This document shows, piece by piece, positions 1-5,425 of a stretch of DNA of 9,696 nt. The stretch is from Lachnospiraceae bacterium. GTDB taxonomy: Bacteria > Bacillota > Clostridia > Lachnospirales > Lachnospiraceae. Position 1 is the first letter of the stretch. Every line of letters begins with the position of its first letter. The position numbers and the translations under genes are program-made. The stretch is from assembly GCA_017476305.1 (NCBI GenBank), contig JAFVAA010000521.1, positions 1 through 9,696 of the forward strand, given 5' to 3'. A model generated the notes under the pieces. It ran no database searches, was not told where the DNA came from, and was given only the letters and a program-made list of their open reading frames with translations.

Positions 1-437
1 ATATCCCCAGCCCAGTTATTTTCCTTCAGGCTTCCCTTTTCAGAGGTTCCTGCGATATACCATTTCCTGGTGTCCTCCGAAGCTTCCGAACCGGCAAAAT
101 TTCCATAAAGTGTCGTACTCTCCTCAAAGGTATCCTTACTAAGATCCTTTAAACTCGGATCGATAAAGGTCGGCGTTTCATACCAGCCCTTAAACTCTGC
201 CCCCTCTACCTGTTCATACTCTTTATACGAATCACTGCTAAGTGTTTCTCCTGCTTTCGCGGCTGCAGTTCCTAAAACCATATCCCCGTTCATAAACGTA
301 ATCGTAATCTCACTTTTTTCCACAGCAGAGCTCTCCGCATCCTTCTTTTCGGAATCCGCTCCACACCCGAGCAAAAGTGCCGCCATAGAAACAGAGCAGA
401 GTGCAGAAGCCATAAATTTTTTAATTCCTTTCATCAT
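1..437 (-). CDS. Surface lipoprotein with InlB-type repeat (partial, 3' end outside window)
   Basis: The first 145 residues of an exported lipoprotein are visible. Translation starts at the ATG at 437, six bases after a perfect AGGAGG; a second ATG follows directly. The signal peptide has a basic N-terminus (MMKGIKKF), a hydrophobic core and a lipobox LLGC with the lipidated Cys at residue 25. An acidic Ser/Glu/Lys linker follows. Residues about 44-114 resemble one InlB B-repeat (Listeria-Bacteroides repeat), with its FKGWYE signature at 82-87 and TTLYGNF at the end. A new domain then begins around RKWYIAGTS and is cut by the window edge; it could be a carbohydrate-binding module, but too little is visible to say. 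The consensus promoter and LacI-type operator directly upstream suggest sugar-responsive control by the divergent regulator at 1569. The protein is likely anchored on the outer face of the membrane. Its full length and function are unknown. Confidence 0.85.
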   Translation of the reverse strand, partial: MMKGIKKFMASALCSVSMAALLLGCGADSEKKDAESSAVEKSEITITFMNGDMVLGTAAAKAGETLSSDSYKEYEQVEGAEFKGWYETPTFIDPSLKDLSKDTFEESTTLYGNFAGSEASEDTRKWYIAGTSEKGSLKENNWAGD

Positions 438-475
438 GTTATCCCTCCTAATGAACTGTTGACTTAACGTGTTTA

Positions 476-491
476 ACTTAACCGGTTAAGT
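476..491. promoter_or_regulatory. LacI-type operator in front of the lipoprotein gene
   Basis: ACTTAACCGGTTAAGT is a perfect 16-bp palindrome with a central CG, the usual form of LacI/GalR-family operators. It overlaps the predicted transcription start of the lipoprotein promoter. A degenerate half-site, ACTTAA at 462-467, lies further into the leader. The same ACTTAA/TTAAGT arms recur at 1471-1486 in front of the LacI-family gene, which makes that regulator the likely ligand. Confidence 0.8.
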
Positions 492-493
492 AG

Positions 494-522
494 ATAATAT
501 CACAGCATTTTTTTAATGTCAA
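494..522 (-). promoter_or_regulatory. Sigma-A promoter of the lipoprotein gene
   Basis: On the minus strand a perfect -35 box TTGACA (517-522) is followed by a 17-base spacer and the -10 box TATTAT (494-499), preceded by TGA as in an extended -10. The expected start of transcription, near 487, falls inside the palindrome at 476-491. That arrangement fits repression by blocking initiation. Confidence 0.85.
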
Positions 523-563
523 TACGTTTTTTTAATTTTTCGCTGCTTGTCGCAGTAACTTAT

Positions 564-610
564 TGTTAAACTTCTGTTTATCACTATGTTGTGTCCACAT
601 TTTCTGCTCA
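564..610 (+). repeat. Left terminal inverted repeat, 47 bp
   Basis: The reverse complement of this segment equals 1327-1373 at every base. The outer tip reads TGTTAAACTTCTG. Its inner part contains CACATTTTCTGC (596-607), whose complement recurs once more inside the element at 881-892. Confidence 0.95.
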
Positions 611-622
611 GGAGTCTTTCGG

Positions 623-865
623 GTAAAAGCTGCCGCCGGAACTTCGGGAGAGACTCAGTTCCATGGTTCTAGAAAATTTTAGCAGGTCGGGTTTACGACG
701 TTCGATTAACAGCCCCTCCCGCAAACTCACAGATTGCCCTAAAAACCATAGTGCAATCTGCTCAGACAGTGCTCCGGGGCTGTATTCGTCGTAAACCCGA
801 CCTGCTAAATTTTTACGAACCATGTCACAAATCTCCTCTCCCTAAGTTCCGGCGACAGCTTTTAC
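623..865. repeat. Long imperfect hairpin A
   Basis: The left arm (623-714) pairs with the right arm (776-865) over about 80 bases with a few mismatches and small bulges. Examples are AGCAGGTCGGGTTTACGACG on the left against its complement CGTCGTAAACCCGACCTGCT on the right, and GCCGGAACTT against AAGTTCCGGC. The apical region holds a second perfect 8-bp stem, CAGATTGC/GCAATCTG. The open frame on the minus strand through this hairpin (608-823) is considered spurious. Confidence 0.85.
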
Positions 866-880
866 ACGTTAGTTTTTGAA

Positions 881-892
881 GCAGAAAATGTG
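881..892 (+). repeat. Extra copy of the terminal-repeat core GCAGAAAATGTG
   Basis: Twelve bases identical to 1330-1341 in the right terminal repeat and inverted relative to 596-607. Hairpin A is therefore bracketed by its own short inverted ends (596-607 and 881-892), which suggests that unit A may itself be, or once have been, a complete smaller element. Confidence 0.6.
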
Positions 893-923
893 AATTTACT
901 TTACCGGCTAACCACTCTGGATT

Positions 924-963
924 GCCCGGAAATGAGTCTCATTATCAGCTATCCCTTCCGGGC
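924..963. repeat. Small hairpin between units A and B
   Basis: GCCCGGAA (924-931) pairs perfectly with TTCCGGGC (956-963) around a 24-base loop. It marks the boundary between the two large hairpins. No T tract follows on either strand, so it is not a typical terminator. Confidence 0.6.
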
Positions 964-976
964 TGTCCGAAAACAA

Positions 977-1327
977 ATATTCTTATCGGCAAATTCGCCA
1001 AAGAGTAGTATGCTTTCTGTCAGAACCGTAGATATAAAGCCGGGGGTGTGCAGCCTCTTGTATTCACGATTTATGAGATGAGCTGTAAAAAATCTAGCAG
1101 AGCGGTTTTTGATGAATACCCGCATGGAGCACTGTTTGAGCAAATTGCCCTGCGCTTTTCAGGGCGATTTGTGAGTTTGCGGAATGCGGCGTTAATCGAA
1201 CATCGAAACCGCTCTGCTTGATTTTTCTAGGCGAATCGAATTGAGTGACTACAAGAGGCTGCACACCCCCGGCTTTAAACACAGCCTTCAAGCAGAAAGC
1301 TTAGTAAACTTCCCAGATAAGAAATAT
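977..1327. repeat. Long imperfect hairpin B
   Basis: Nested inverted segments pair in order: ATATTCTTATC (977-987) with GATAAGAAATAT (1316-1327); a 27-bp perfect arm 1035-1061 with 1251-1277 (GCCGGGGGTGTGCAGCCTCT and its complement); and GCAGAGCGGTTT (1097-1108) with AAACCGCTCTGC (1206-1217). The apical part (about 1120-1205) is about 80 percent identical to the reverse complement of the apical part of hairpin A. Confidence 0.8.
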
Positions 1328-1373
1328 GAGCAGAAAATGTGGACACAACATAGTGATAAACAGAAGTTTAACA
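1327..1373 (-). repeat. Right terminal inverted repeat, 47 bp
   Basis: Perfect inverted copy of 564-610. Sequence outside the repeats shows only weak similarity (ATAAGTTACTG on one side against AAATAACTG on the other), so the end of the element is sharp here. Confidence 0.95.
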
Positions 1374-1423
1374 TAGAAATAACTGTAACACTAACCTGCT
1401 GCACAGATAACCATAACATCTTC

Positions 1424-1452
1424 TTGACTTTTAAATTCAGAATCATTAAGAT
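1424..1452 (+). promoter_or_regulatory. Promoter of the LacI-family gene
   Basis: TTGACT (1424-1429, five of six matches to the -35 consensus), a 17-base spacer and TAAGAT (1447-1452, four of six matches to the -10). Transcription would start near 1459, just before the operator-like palindrome at 1471-1486. The promoter lies wholly outside the inverted-repeat element. Confidence 0.6.
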
Positions 1453-1470
1453 ATATTTATTAAAATATTC

Positions 1471-1486
1471 ACTTAACTATTTAAGT
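1471..1486. promoter_or_regulatory. Probable autoregulatory operator of the LacI-family gene
   Basis: ACTTAACTATTTAAGT has the same ACTTAA/TTAAGT arms, with a four-base centre, as the perfect palindrome at 476-491. It sits just downstream of the predicted transcription start of the regulator gene, as expected for negative autoregulation. The centre is TA, not CG, so binding may be weaker than at the lipoprotein operator. Confidence 0.65.
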
Positions 1487-1568
1487 TATCAATTATCCCT
1501 AAGAAACAGTTAATCAGCAGTATTTTAACAGTTCCCAGGGTGATTAAAAAAAGAGATGAGGAATCCTT

Positions 1569-2450
1569 ATGGAAAAGAAACCTACTGTAAAAGACGTAGC
1601 TAAGGCTGCCGGTGTATCCGTGGCGACCGTATCCTATGTATTAAACGACAAGCCCGGACAGAAAATCAGCGAAGAAACCAGAAAAAAAGTGCTTCAGATA
1701 GCAAATCTTCTTCACTATACACCCAGACAGGAGGCCGTCGGTCTCGCCACCGGAAAAAGTAAGATGATAGGAATTACCTATCATCTTAGAGCGGACAGCC
1801 CTTCCAGAAATCTGGAAATCACCCACCTGGTAAATTTATTGGCAGAGAGATTCAGCCGGATGGGATATCACATGATCATCATTCCCTATGATAAAGAAGC
1901 AGCAAAGCAGACACCAAACCGTTTATTAGAGGGAATGATTGCAATTGACCTTTCAGAAAAGGACTTTCGTGCCATGGCAAATGAATATTTCATTCCTGTT
2001 ATTTGTCTGGACATGATGGCAAATGATTTTCTTTTTTATCAGATTTATACCGATATGACCACACTTTCCTTAAAAGCCAGGGAGCATTTTGGAGATGATT
2101 TTTATCTGATCATGGATCCATACGATAATGAAAAATATCAAAATTACATTACGGAATCCATTCCATCCGGCCACACTATTTTCTTTTCAGACTGTGATGT
2201 AAAAATGTTAGAAAGCCTTAGAAAAGAAAATGTACTTGTGCTTGGTTCTTACCTGGGGCTCATTATGAGACAATATATTCCGGATCATAAATTAGCCGTA
2301 ATTTCATACCAGAATACCGCGCATATATTGGATAGATCCATCTATAAAATAGAAAATGACGTGTCCAAAAAAGCAAACCTTACGACAAATATCATGCTAA
2401 ATGCACTGGAACAAAAGTTCGACCTTACCCATGATTATAAAATATGCTAA
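1569..2450 (+). CDS. LacI/GalR-family transcriptional regulator
   Basis: A 293-residue DNA-binding repressor-type protein. Residues 6-26 (TVKDVAKAAGVSVATVSYVLN) are an unmistakable LacI helix-turn-helix, followed by SEETRKKVLQIANLLHY and the hinge (GLATGKSKMIGI, about 58-69). The rest should be the periplasmic-binding-protein-like sugar sensor. It is about 40 residues shorter than the usual 330-340 and poorly conserved: the late family motifs around the second subdomain are hard to find. The ATG at 1569 follows GATGAGG with seven bases between. The nearest target is the divergent lipoprotein gene, since matching operators stand before both. The ligand is probably a sugar or oligosaccharide, by family only. 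It is transcribed alone: the next gene on this strand has its own promoter at 2515. Confidence 0.93.
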   Translation: MEKKPTVKDVAKAAGVSVATVSYVLNDKPGQKISEETRKKVLQIANLLHYTPRQEAVGLATGKSKMIGITYHLRADSPSRNLEITHLVNLLAERFSRMGYHMIIIPYDKEAAKQTPNRLLEGMIAIDLSEKDFRAMANEYFIPVICLDMMANDFLFYQIYTDMTTLSLKAREHFGDDFYLIMDPYDNEKYQNYITESIPSGHTIFFSDCDVKMLESLRKENVLVLGSYLGLIMRQYIPDHKLAVISYQNTAHILDRSIYKIENDVSKKANLTTNIMLNALEQKFDLTHDYKIC

Positions 2451-2454
2451 AGAT

Positions 2455-2493
2455 ATACGAAAAAGGTCCAGGATTTTTTCTATTTTTTCGTAT
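2455..2493 (+). terminator. Possible AT-rich terminator after the LacI-family gene
   Basis: ATACGAAAAA (2455-2464) pairs with TTTTTTCGTAT (2483-2493), with T-rich sequence in the loop and downstream arm. The stem is almost all A-T, so it is weak by the usual GC-rich standard. Its place directly after the stop codon and before a new promoter supports the call. Confidence 0.4.
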
Positions 2494-2514
2494 CTGTTCT
2501 TTCACCTTATTCTA

Positions 2515-2523
2515 TGTTATAAT
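2515..2523 (+). promoter_or_regulatory. Extended -10 promoter for the membrane-protein gene
   Basis: TGTTATAAT is a perfect -10 (2518-2523) with the TGn extension. No good -35 lies 16-18 bases upstream, which the extension may compensate for. Transcription from near 2530 would give a leader of about 200 nt carrying the tandem hairpin modules at 2548-2706. Confidence 0.6.
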
Positions 2524-2547
2524 GGTCATGAAAGCAAAAGTGAGCAT

Positions 2548-2706
2548 GATAAAATAAATGCGGACGCATTTATCATGGAAGTTGCTTCGCAACTTCATTA
2601 TGCCAGAAAGCATGGCAATAAATATGATAAAATAAATGCGGACGCATTTATCATGGAAGTTGCTTCGCAATTTGTGTCATGCGCAGAAAACGTGCGCAAT
2701 AAATAT
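2548..2706 (+). repeat. Two tandem copies of a three-hairpin module
   Basis: Copies start at 2548 and 2626 (78 and 81 nt), and GATAAAA begins again at 2707. Each copy starts with the perfect palindrome ATAAATGCG-GA-CGCATTTAT (2554-2573 in copy 1), followed by a GAAGTTGC-TTC-GCAACTTC type stem that is shortened in copy 2. It ends with a third stem: TGCCA/TGGCA in copy 1 and TGCGCA/TGCGCA in copy 2. The third stem has changed on both sides while keeping pairing, which points to a folded RNA or DNA. The array ends just before the ribosome binding site of the gene at 2735, so it may act in its leader. Confidence 0.8.
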
Positions 2707-2734
2707 GATAAAAAATTTTGGAGGTAAATTTGAT

Positions 2735-3916
2735 ATGGATGAAAATAAAAAACCTATGCGTGTACAGATCGATACGAACCCGGAAACGGGAGAGCCTGTC
2801 TTTGCATGGGTGATAAAGACAGGATATGATCCTCAGACCGGAGAAGAAATGTTTCAGACCGTTGAACCGACCAGATATGATACACAGACCGGAGAACCCA
2901 TCTTTGACCAATTAGCAGATAATAACCCTCCAAACCAGGAAAATGAAACAGGGCAAAATGGCTTTTTCAATCAAACAAACGAAACAGGGCAAAATAACTT
3001 TTCTTATCAGGAAAATGGTTTCGAAAATCCGGGAAACGAAACTGCGCAGAATGCTTTTGCAAATTATGGCGATTTTGCATACCAAAGTAATCCACAAATG
3101 GAAATGAATAATGGCACAAAAAAGCCCAAAAAATCAAAAGGCAAAAAAACTATTTTCATAGCCGCAGCAATCGCCATCGTCGCCCTTGCCCTATTGGGAA
3201 GTGGAGCATATGCACTGGTAAAAAGCGGGTTTTTCCTCGATAAGTATGATAAAATCCTTTACGCAGCATATACTACGGCAGAAGACGACAGGATTTTCGG
3301 AAATTTAATGGATACTGTACAGGTTCTGGAAAACAGATCCATTTATGTAAAAGGGAACATGGATACACATATTGCTGATACAAGTGCAAAAGGCTCCGTA
3401 GACCTTGCACTTGACCGTTCCGCATTTGAATACCGGGCAGATGGTTCTTTTTCATATAATGGAGTTTCTTTCGATGGTTCTGCATATTTAGACAGGGAAA
3501 AAGTACAGGTTTTCTGCCCTGACCTGGCAGACCATATATATCAGCTGAGCTTCGACGCCCCGGAAGACAGCTTTATCAATCAGACCATGGAGGAAAACCT
3601 GCAAATGAACCTGAAGGATGTTTCCAGGCTCATTGAAAAATTTATCGAACAGTCCAAAGACAGCGAGCAGATCACGAAAGACATGACAAAAGAATTGCGG
3701 ACAAGATTTAAAAAAATGCAGCTAAAAGAAAACGCATCGAAAAATTCCACATCCGTATCCGGTTCCCGTACATTAAAGGGATATACCCTTGTCATTACGA
3801 AAGACGATTTCGTAGATATGTTAAAAATCGTTCTGGAGACATCCAAAAGATACCAAATAAACTGCCCCTGGATGATTTGGAAGCTTTTGGCCTGGACCTG
3901 GATGCCGGTGATTTAG
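2735..3916 (+). CDS. Single-pass membrane protein with TGE repeats, 5' part of a frameshifted gene
   Basis: I do not recognise a named family. The start is the ATG at 2735, ten bases after GGAGG; upstream in-frame codons read through the hairpin repeats and are not credible. Residues 13-57 hold three imperfect repeats (NPETGEPVF, DPQTGEEMF, DTQTGEPIF). Residues 64-127 are Asn/Gln/Gly-rich, with NETGQN/NETAQN repeats. A basic stretch (KKPKKSKGKK) precedes one membrane helix at about 139-161, so the N-terminus should be cytoplasmic and the large C-terminal part outside. The outer part has alternating hydrophobic strands and a charged helical region (about 285-345). After about residue 370 the frame changes and ends at a premature stop at 3914-3916 with an atypical Trp-rich tail (PWMIWKLLAWTW). 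The natural continuation is in another frame to 4509, giving about 590 residues. It has its own promoter and may be a cell-envelope protein. Confidence 0.8.
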   Translation: MDENKKPMRVQIDTNPETGEPVFAWVIKTGYDPQTGEEMFQTVEPTRYDTQTGEPIFDQLADNNPPNQENETGQNGFFNQTNETGQNNFSYQENGFENPGNETAQNAFANYGDFAYQSNPQMEMNNGTKKPKKSKGKKTIFIAAAIAIVALALLGSGAYALVKSGFFLDKYDKILYAAYTTAEDDRIFGNLMDTVQVLENRSIYVKGNMDTHIADTSAKGSVDLALDRSAFEYRADGSFSYNGVSFDGSAYLDREKVQVFCPDLADHIYQLSFDAPEDSFINQTMEENLQMNLKDVSRLIEKFIEQSKDSEQITKDMTKELRTRFKKMQLKENASKNSTSVSGSRTLKGYTLVITKDDFVDMLKIVLETSKRYQINCPWMIWKLLAWTWMPVI

Positions 3917-4509
3917 ACCGGGCTTATGATGAAATTTTAAACGGAGCAGAAGAAGAAATTGATGATTTTTCTATAGATATTGATATCTATTTATATAAAG
4001 GAGAAATTGCGGAAATCGGCTTCGACGATGGAGATGGCAATGGATTCCGCTTAGAAATGACAGGAGAAAAAGGAGCTATTTCTTCAAATTTTGAATGTAC
4101 GGTCTTCTTCGAAAAAAGAAGCGGATATACCATCAGCAGAACCAGCGAATATAAAAACGGAGTAGAAAGCGGAAACCTTTATATGAAAGGGCATATACAG
4201 GAATACCGTATCGATTATACCTATAACACGAATACCGGAGAATATTCGATACAGTTTCCGGCAATGGAGGGACTCCCGGCATTCCAGACAGAAGGAAACT
4301 TCCATGCTTCAAACAGGGAAGTACAGTTTACTACGAACCTGAATGTGATGGGACAGAGTATAGACCTGGATTTAACAGTCGGAAAAGGAGCAGATATAAA
4401 AGCCCTTTCCGGAGGTATATTTGAAATCGGAGATAAATCGGAGGGAGAATTAGAAAGCGAAGCGATGAAGCTTCAGGAAAATTCCGTATTTGAACGAATA
4501 TTTGATTAG
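3847..4509 (+). pseudogene. C-terminal part of the frameshifted membrane-protein gene
   Basis: This frame continues the extracytoplasmic domain of the protein begun at 2735. Restoring one A in the AAAA run at 3845-3848 would join ...LETS to KKIPNKLPLDDLEAFGLDLD without a gap. The piece is rich in acidic residues and alternating beta-strand patterns (FSIDIDIYLYKGEIAEIGF, YRIDYTYNTNTGEYSIQF) and ends in ENSVFERIFD. It has no ribosome binding site of its own; a TTG at 3877 is the first possible start and is poor. Either the gene is inactive in this strain, or the missing base is a sequencing error in a homopolymer. Programmed slippage is unlikely, as no classical slippery heptamer is present. 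Confidence 0.75.
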
Positions 4510-4544
4510 TGAAATCCTTTTTTCATTTCTGCAACGGGTTTTCT

Positions 4545-4581
4545 GTTACTATTCACAGGCGTTCTGTCTGTGAATAGTAAC
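4545..4581. repeat. 37-nt palindromic repeat, copy 1
   Basis: GTTACTATTCACAG (4545-4558) and CTGTGAATAGTAAC (4568-4581) form a perfect 14-bp stem with a nine-base loop. It sits between the convergent ends of the membrane-protein gene (4509) and the kinase gene (4595). There is no T tract directly after it on either strand, so it is not a canonical terminator, although the stem could still stop or stabilise transcripts. A second copy of the same length lies at 8474-8510. Confidence 0.85.
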
Positions 4582-4594
4582 GGCATTCTTCATG

Positions 4595-5425
4595 TCAAAT
4601 AAATGCTTCCTTTACTTTCTCTACCAAACTTCTGTATTCCTCTGTAAAAGCATCATAGTGATCCATTATGTATCCGGTATCGCCAGCTTTGGCAGCTTGC
4701 TCCATCTGTCGTGCCTGTAATGAAAAATCATTCGCGCCGATTGTCTTTGATGTACTCTTTAATGCATGGACAGCCGTTTCATATTCATACCAGTCACGTC
4801 TGTGATAAAACGAATCGATTTCCTCTCTCTTCTTCTCATATACCTCTACATAATCCCGAAGCATTTCCTGATAAAATGCTTCATCTCCACCACAATACCT
4901 CAATCCGTTCTCTATCGAAATACCTGTCTGGGAAACCCGGTCAAGCCACATATCCTTAAAATTTTTTCTATCTCTATCTGCCTCTGAAAAAACTTCTGCT
5001 TCCTCACCAGCTTCCTCTGGAAGAAATTCCATGATTTCACTATCTCTCTGTGGAGAAAATTCCAGCACCCCGCTATCCTTCTCCATCTGACCAGAGGAAA
5101 CATTTTCCTCTCTCTGCACCAAAATCTCCTGTGGTAAATACTTTCGTAACAGCCTCTCCAGCTCCTCTACCTCAATCGGCTTCGAAAGATAATCATCAAA
5201 ACCAGCTTCCAGATACTTCTCCTTTGCCCCGACGATAGCATTTGCCGTCAGAGCAATCATCGTCGTCTCTGCAGTAAAAAGCTCCCTCTTTTTTAAAATA
5301 GCAAGTGTCTCTATCCCATCCAGCTTTGGCATCATATGGTCTAAAAATACAATGTGGTATGTATCCTTCTCCATTCTTTCTATCGCTTCCTCACCGGAAG
5401 AAGCCAGAACCGGCTCTATAGACAC
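4595..5425 (-). CDS. Receiver (N-terminally truncated) plus HPt portion of a split hybrid histidine kinase
   Basis: This is the C-terminal half of a phosphorelay kinase. Residues 1-95 are a receiver domain lacking roughly its first 28 residues: the phosphate-accepting Asp (FLDHMMP, D29), the conserved Thr (ALTA, T60) and Lys (SKP, K82) are present at normal spacing, but the paired acidic residues that bind magnesium are missing. An acidic linker (about 105-155) leads to a histidine phosphotransfer domain (about 165-275) with the active His at AVHALKSTS (H220). The frame opens at a GTG at 5425, preceded by AGGTGG, so some reinitiation is possible, and it overlaps the kinase piece by 35 bases. 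Without the acidic pocket the receiver should not be phosphorylated normally, though the HPt could still be an acceptor. It is best read as the 3' fragment of a gene damaged by deletion. Confidence 0.8.
   Translation of the reverse strand: MSIEPVLASSGEEAIERMEKDTYHIVFLDHMMPKLDGIETLAILKKRELFTAETTMIALTANAIVGAKEKYLEAGFDDYLSKPIEVEELERLLRKYLPQEILVQREENVSSGQMEKDSGVLEFSPQRDSEIMEFLPEEAGEEAEVFSEADRDRKNFKDMWLDRVSQTGISIENGLRYCGGDEAFYQEMLRDYVEVYEKKREEIDSFYHRRDWYEYETAVHALKSTSKTIGANDFSLQARQMEQAAKAGDTGYIMDHYDAFTEEYRSLVEKVKEAFI

Larger units (their letters stand above)
564..1373. mobile_element. Non-coding element with 47-bp terminal inverted repeats (MITE-like)
   Basis: The element is bounded by perfect 47-bp inverted repeats (564-610 and 1327-1373). 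It contains no credible gene: both strands hold only short open frames that follow the palindromes. Inside are two large imperfect hairpins, A (623-865) and B (977-1327), separated by a small hairpin at 924-963. The cores of A and B are homologous in opposite orientation. It lies between the promoters of the lipoprotein and lacI-type genes and disrupts neither. No clear target-site duplication is seen. It may be a non-autonomous transposable element moved by a transposase encoded elsewhere; a structured RNA or DNA element with another role is the alternative. Confidence 0.7.

Noticed and set aside
608..823. 71-residue open frame on the minus strand and similar short frames within 890-1513
   Set aside because: They lie entirely in the arms and loops of the inverted-repeat element, lack proper ribosome binding sites, and the homologous copy breaks the frame by a one-base indel.
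2548..2706. CRISPR array
   Set aside because: Only two units of 78 and 81 nt, repeated along their whole length with no unique spacers, and no cas genes nearby.
2401..2727. 108-residue frame reading through the tandem hairpins
   Set aside because: It overlaps the end of the LacI-family gene, has no ribosome binding site, and its repeated peptide simply mirrors the DNA repeats.
2636..2734. Upstream start for the membrane protein
   Set aside because: It would translate the second hairpin module; the ATG at 2735 has GGAGG and begins typical sequence.
3840..3852. Programmed -1 frameshift joining the two halves of the membrane protein
   Set aside because: The zero-frame codons are TCC AAA AGA, with no X XXY YYZ slippery heptamer, and the A run is only four bases. 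A base loss or sequence error is simpler.
4545..4581. Bidirectional terminator between convergent genes
   Set aside because: The stem is strong but no T tract follows on either side, and a homologous copy occurs in a leader at 8474. It is called a dispersed palindrome, although it may still affect transcripts.
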